This document shows, piece by piece, positions 62,879-64,000 of a DNA stretch of 64,000 nt (within the stretch, counting starts at the first letter, position 1; each line of letters starts with the position of its first letter). The DNA comes from Methanococcoides sp. AM1 (GTDB lineage: Archaea; Halobacteriota; Methanosarcinia; Methanosarcinales; Methanosarcinaceae). Below the pieces are notes generated by a model. It saw nothing but the letters and a program-made list of their open reading frames with translations, ran no database searches and was not told the DNA's origin. The translations under genes were made by a program, and so were the position numbers. The DNA lies in NCBI RefSeq assembly GCF_900774055.1, contig NZ_CAAGSW010000002.1, forward strand, positions 124,001-188,000. Reading direction: 5' to 3'.

Positions 62879-64000
62879 TCATTTCTCGATTATGGTCTCT
62901 TCAACCTTCATGCCGAAGTGACGTGCTCCTCCCTCGTAGTGTACCATCACTTCATCTCCGGGCTTAAGCTCGGCAATTGAGATAGGCTCCCCTTTGGTAT
63001 CTACGAGTTTGATGGTCTCGGCATTCTGGAGTATGTTCTTAATGATGTTGCCCTCGACCTCTGCTTCAACAAGCATGAGTGGGCGTCTTTCTATCTTGAC
63101 CCGGCCGACGATGCCTGCGCGCTGGTTGCCCTGTGCATCAACGATGGTAACGTCATCACCGGATTTGAGCTCGGAGAGGTATCTGGTCTTATCACCGACC
63201 TTCACGTATGCATGTACTGCTCCTGCGTTTACCCTGAATGGCCTGGATGCCACGTACGGGCTTTCCTCGGACTCTGAGTGAACAAGGAACATACCGCTTG
63301 CCTGAGAGCCTACGAGCATTCCCTCGCCGCGTGTCATCATGTTACAGGTATCGACACAGACGCGGTCACCCATTCCTACGGGCTCGACCTTTGTGACCTT
63401 TGCAGCGACGAGTTCCAGTGCTTCCACACCTGAGCTTTCACCTACCACTACAGTGGCCTTGATTGCGTTAGGATCTTCACTGTCAAGCAGGACACCTTCT
63501 GAACCATGCTCCATGGTCTCAAGGGCGAGCTTTGCTTCATCAGCATCCCGGACACCGGCAATGATCTGCACATTGCTGTCCTGAAGTCCTGCTATGAGGT
63601 TCTCAAGAGGGATGACCTTCCAGTCGGTACCGACGATGATCAGGAAATCACATTCTTTTCCGATCTGTGCTGCAAATTCCTCGTATGCCTTGTTCTGTAT
63701 GACCACGTATGCGCCTACCGTAAGGCCTTTTTCCTTTAATCGGATGGCAGTGCTCACGTCAAGGGATCCGATAGGGTCAGGGGACAGAGGTCTTGTACCA
63801 TCGCCTTCTCCTCCTTTCCCAACGACAACAACATCAGCGCCTGACTTATCGTCATGGGCAAAAGCAGCGACCTTGATGTCGCCAAGTTCTCTTACTTTTC
63901 CCACTTCGTCAGCGTTTACCAGCACATAGTTTGCACCGGATTCAAGTCCGGTGGTTATCCTGTCCTTGTGATCTTCCCAGTCGCCTTTGTCGGCTTTGAT
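62879..64000 (-). CDS. 3-Dehydroquinate synthase II (archaeal), N-terminus cut by window end
   Basis: Archaeal AroB' that makes 3-dehydroquinate from 2-amino-3,7-dideoxy-D-threo-hept-6-ulosonate by NAD-dependent deamination and cyclisation. The frame is open to the right edge, reading IKADKGDWEDHKDRITTGLE there, so only about the first eight residues are missing. The Met at 63925 is internal. Landmarks are LIIVGTDWKVIPLENLIA, CVDTCNMMTRGEGMLVGSQA and RPFRVNAGAVHAYV. The gene before it, outside the window, is probably the partner synthase AroA'. Confidence 0.93.
   Translation of the reverse strand: MKADKGDWEDHKDRITTGLESGANYVLVNADEVGKVRELGDIKVAAFAHDDKSGADVVVVGKGGEGDGTRPLSPDPIGSLDVSTAIRLKEKGLTVGAYVVIQNKAYEEFAAQIGKECDFLIIVGTDWKVIPLENLIAGLQDSNVQIIAGVRDADEAKLALETMEHGSEGVLLDSEDPNAIKATVVVGESSGVEALELVAAKVTKVEPVGMGDRVCVDTCNMMTRGEGMLVGSQASGMFLVHSESEESPYVASRPFRVNAGAVHAYVKVGDKTRYLSELKSGDDVTIVDAQGNQRAGIVGRVKIERRPLMLVEAEVEGNIIKNILQNAETIKLVDTKGEPISIAELKPGDEVMVHYEGGARHFGMKVEETIIEK

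Overview
The window reads as chromosome of a methylotrophic methanogenic archaeon of the Methanosarcinaceae, closest in gene content and style to Methanococcoides. The evidence is coding content. There is an archaeal ftsZ-secE-spt5-L11-L1-L10-L12 block. There are methanogen coenzyme genes (F420-dependent NADP reductase, CofE), a Fae-Hps fusion, an archaeal-type phosphoglycerate mutase and an archaeal shikimate cluster. There is also a DEAD-box helicase with a glycine/serine/lysine repeat tail, like the cold-regulated helicase described from Methanococcoides burtonii. Promoters are archaeal (AT-rich TATA boxes), many transcripts look leaderless, and ribosome-binding sites are of the GGAGGTGAT type. 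No insertion sequence, prophage or CRISPR array was seen. The species itself is an inference.

Layout. 1-6.7 kb: end of a Trm5-like methyltransferase, D-aminoacyl-tRNA deacylase, cell division (ftsZ), secretion (secE), transcription elongation (spt5), then L11 and the L1-L10-L12 operon with a structured leader RNA. 6.9-19.3 kb: membrane protein, cold-type RNA helicase, radical SAM enzyme, sodium:solute symporter, lipoprotein, MBL hydrolase, AAA ATPase, zinc-ribbon protein, N-acetyltransferase, a degenerate cis-prenyltransferase subunit and a YchF-type GTPase. 19.4-21.5 kb: tRNA-Arg(GCG) and a thermosome gene that lacks a normal start codon. 21.7-26.2 kb: biotin ECF transporter (bioY-ecfA1-ecfA2-ecfT) under a BirA-type operator, then an arsR-permease metal operon under an ArsR/SmtB-type operator. 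26.2-33.2 kb: a duplicated pair of small proteins, a hydantoinase-family protein, small proteins, class II aldolase, a YdeI-like protein and an exported coiled-coil/lipoprotein pair. 33.2-37.4 kb: a MacB-like ABC exporter operon with a COG1361 surface protein and a YIP1 protein.

38-49.9 kb: nitrogen and central metabolism: glutamate dehydrogenase, NpdG, glutamine synthetase, PurM, aspartokinase, an S-layer-domain protein, ApgM, Hsp20, CofE and dCMP deaminase. 50-57.6 kb: SecF-SecD, an RFC small-subunit paralogue with degenerate ATPase motifs, Elp3, a winged-helix protein, a MinD ATPase and a membrane protein. 57.7-59.6 kb: Fae-Hps and triosephosphate isomerase (formaldehyde/pentose and triose metabolism). 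59.7-64 kb, minus strand: shikimate/tyrosine operon aroB'-aroD-aroE-tyrA. TyrA carries a C-terminal domain that looks like the ferredoxin-fold anticodon-binding domain of PheRS beta.

The most rewarding observations are the multi-branched RNA leader of L1, the TyrA/FDX-ACB-like fusion, the thermosome start (ATC after a perfect Shine-Dalgarno), the BirA and ArsR operators, the two enzyme paralogues that have lost catalytic residues (RFC small subunit, cis-prenyltransferase), and the duplicated small genes with duplicated promoters.
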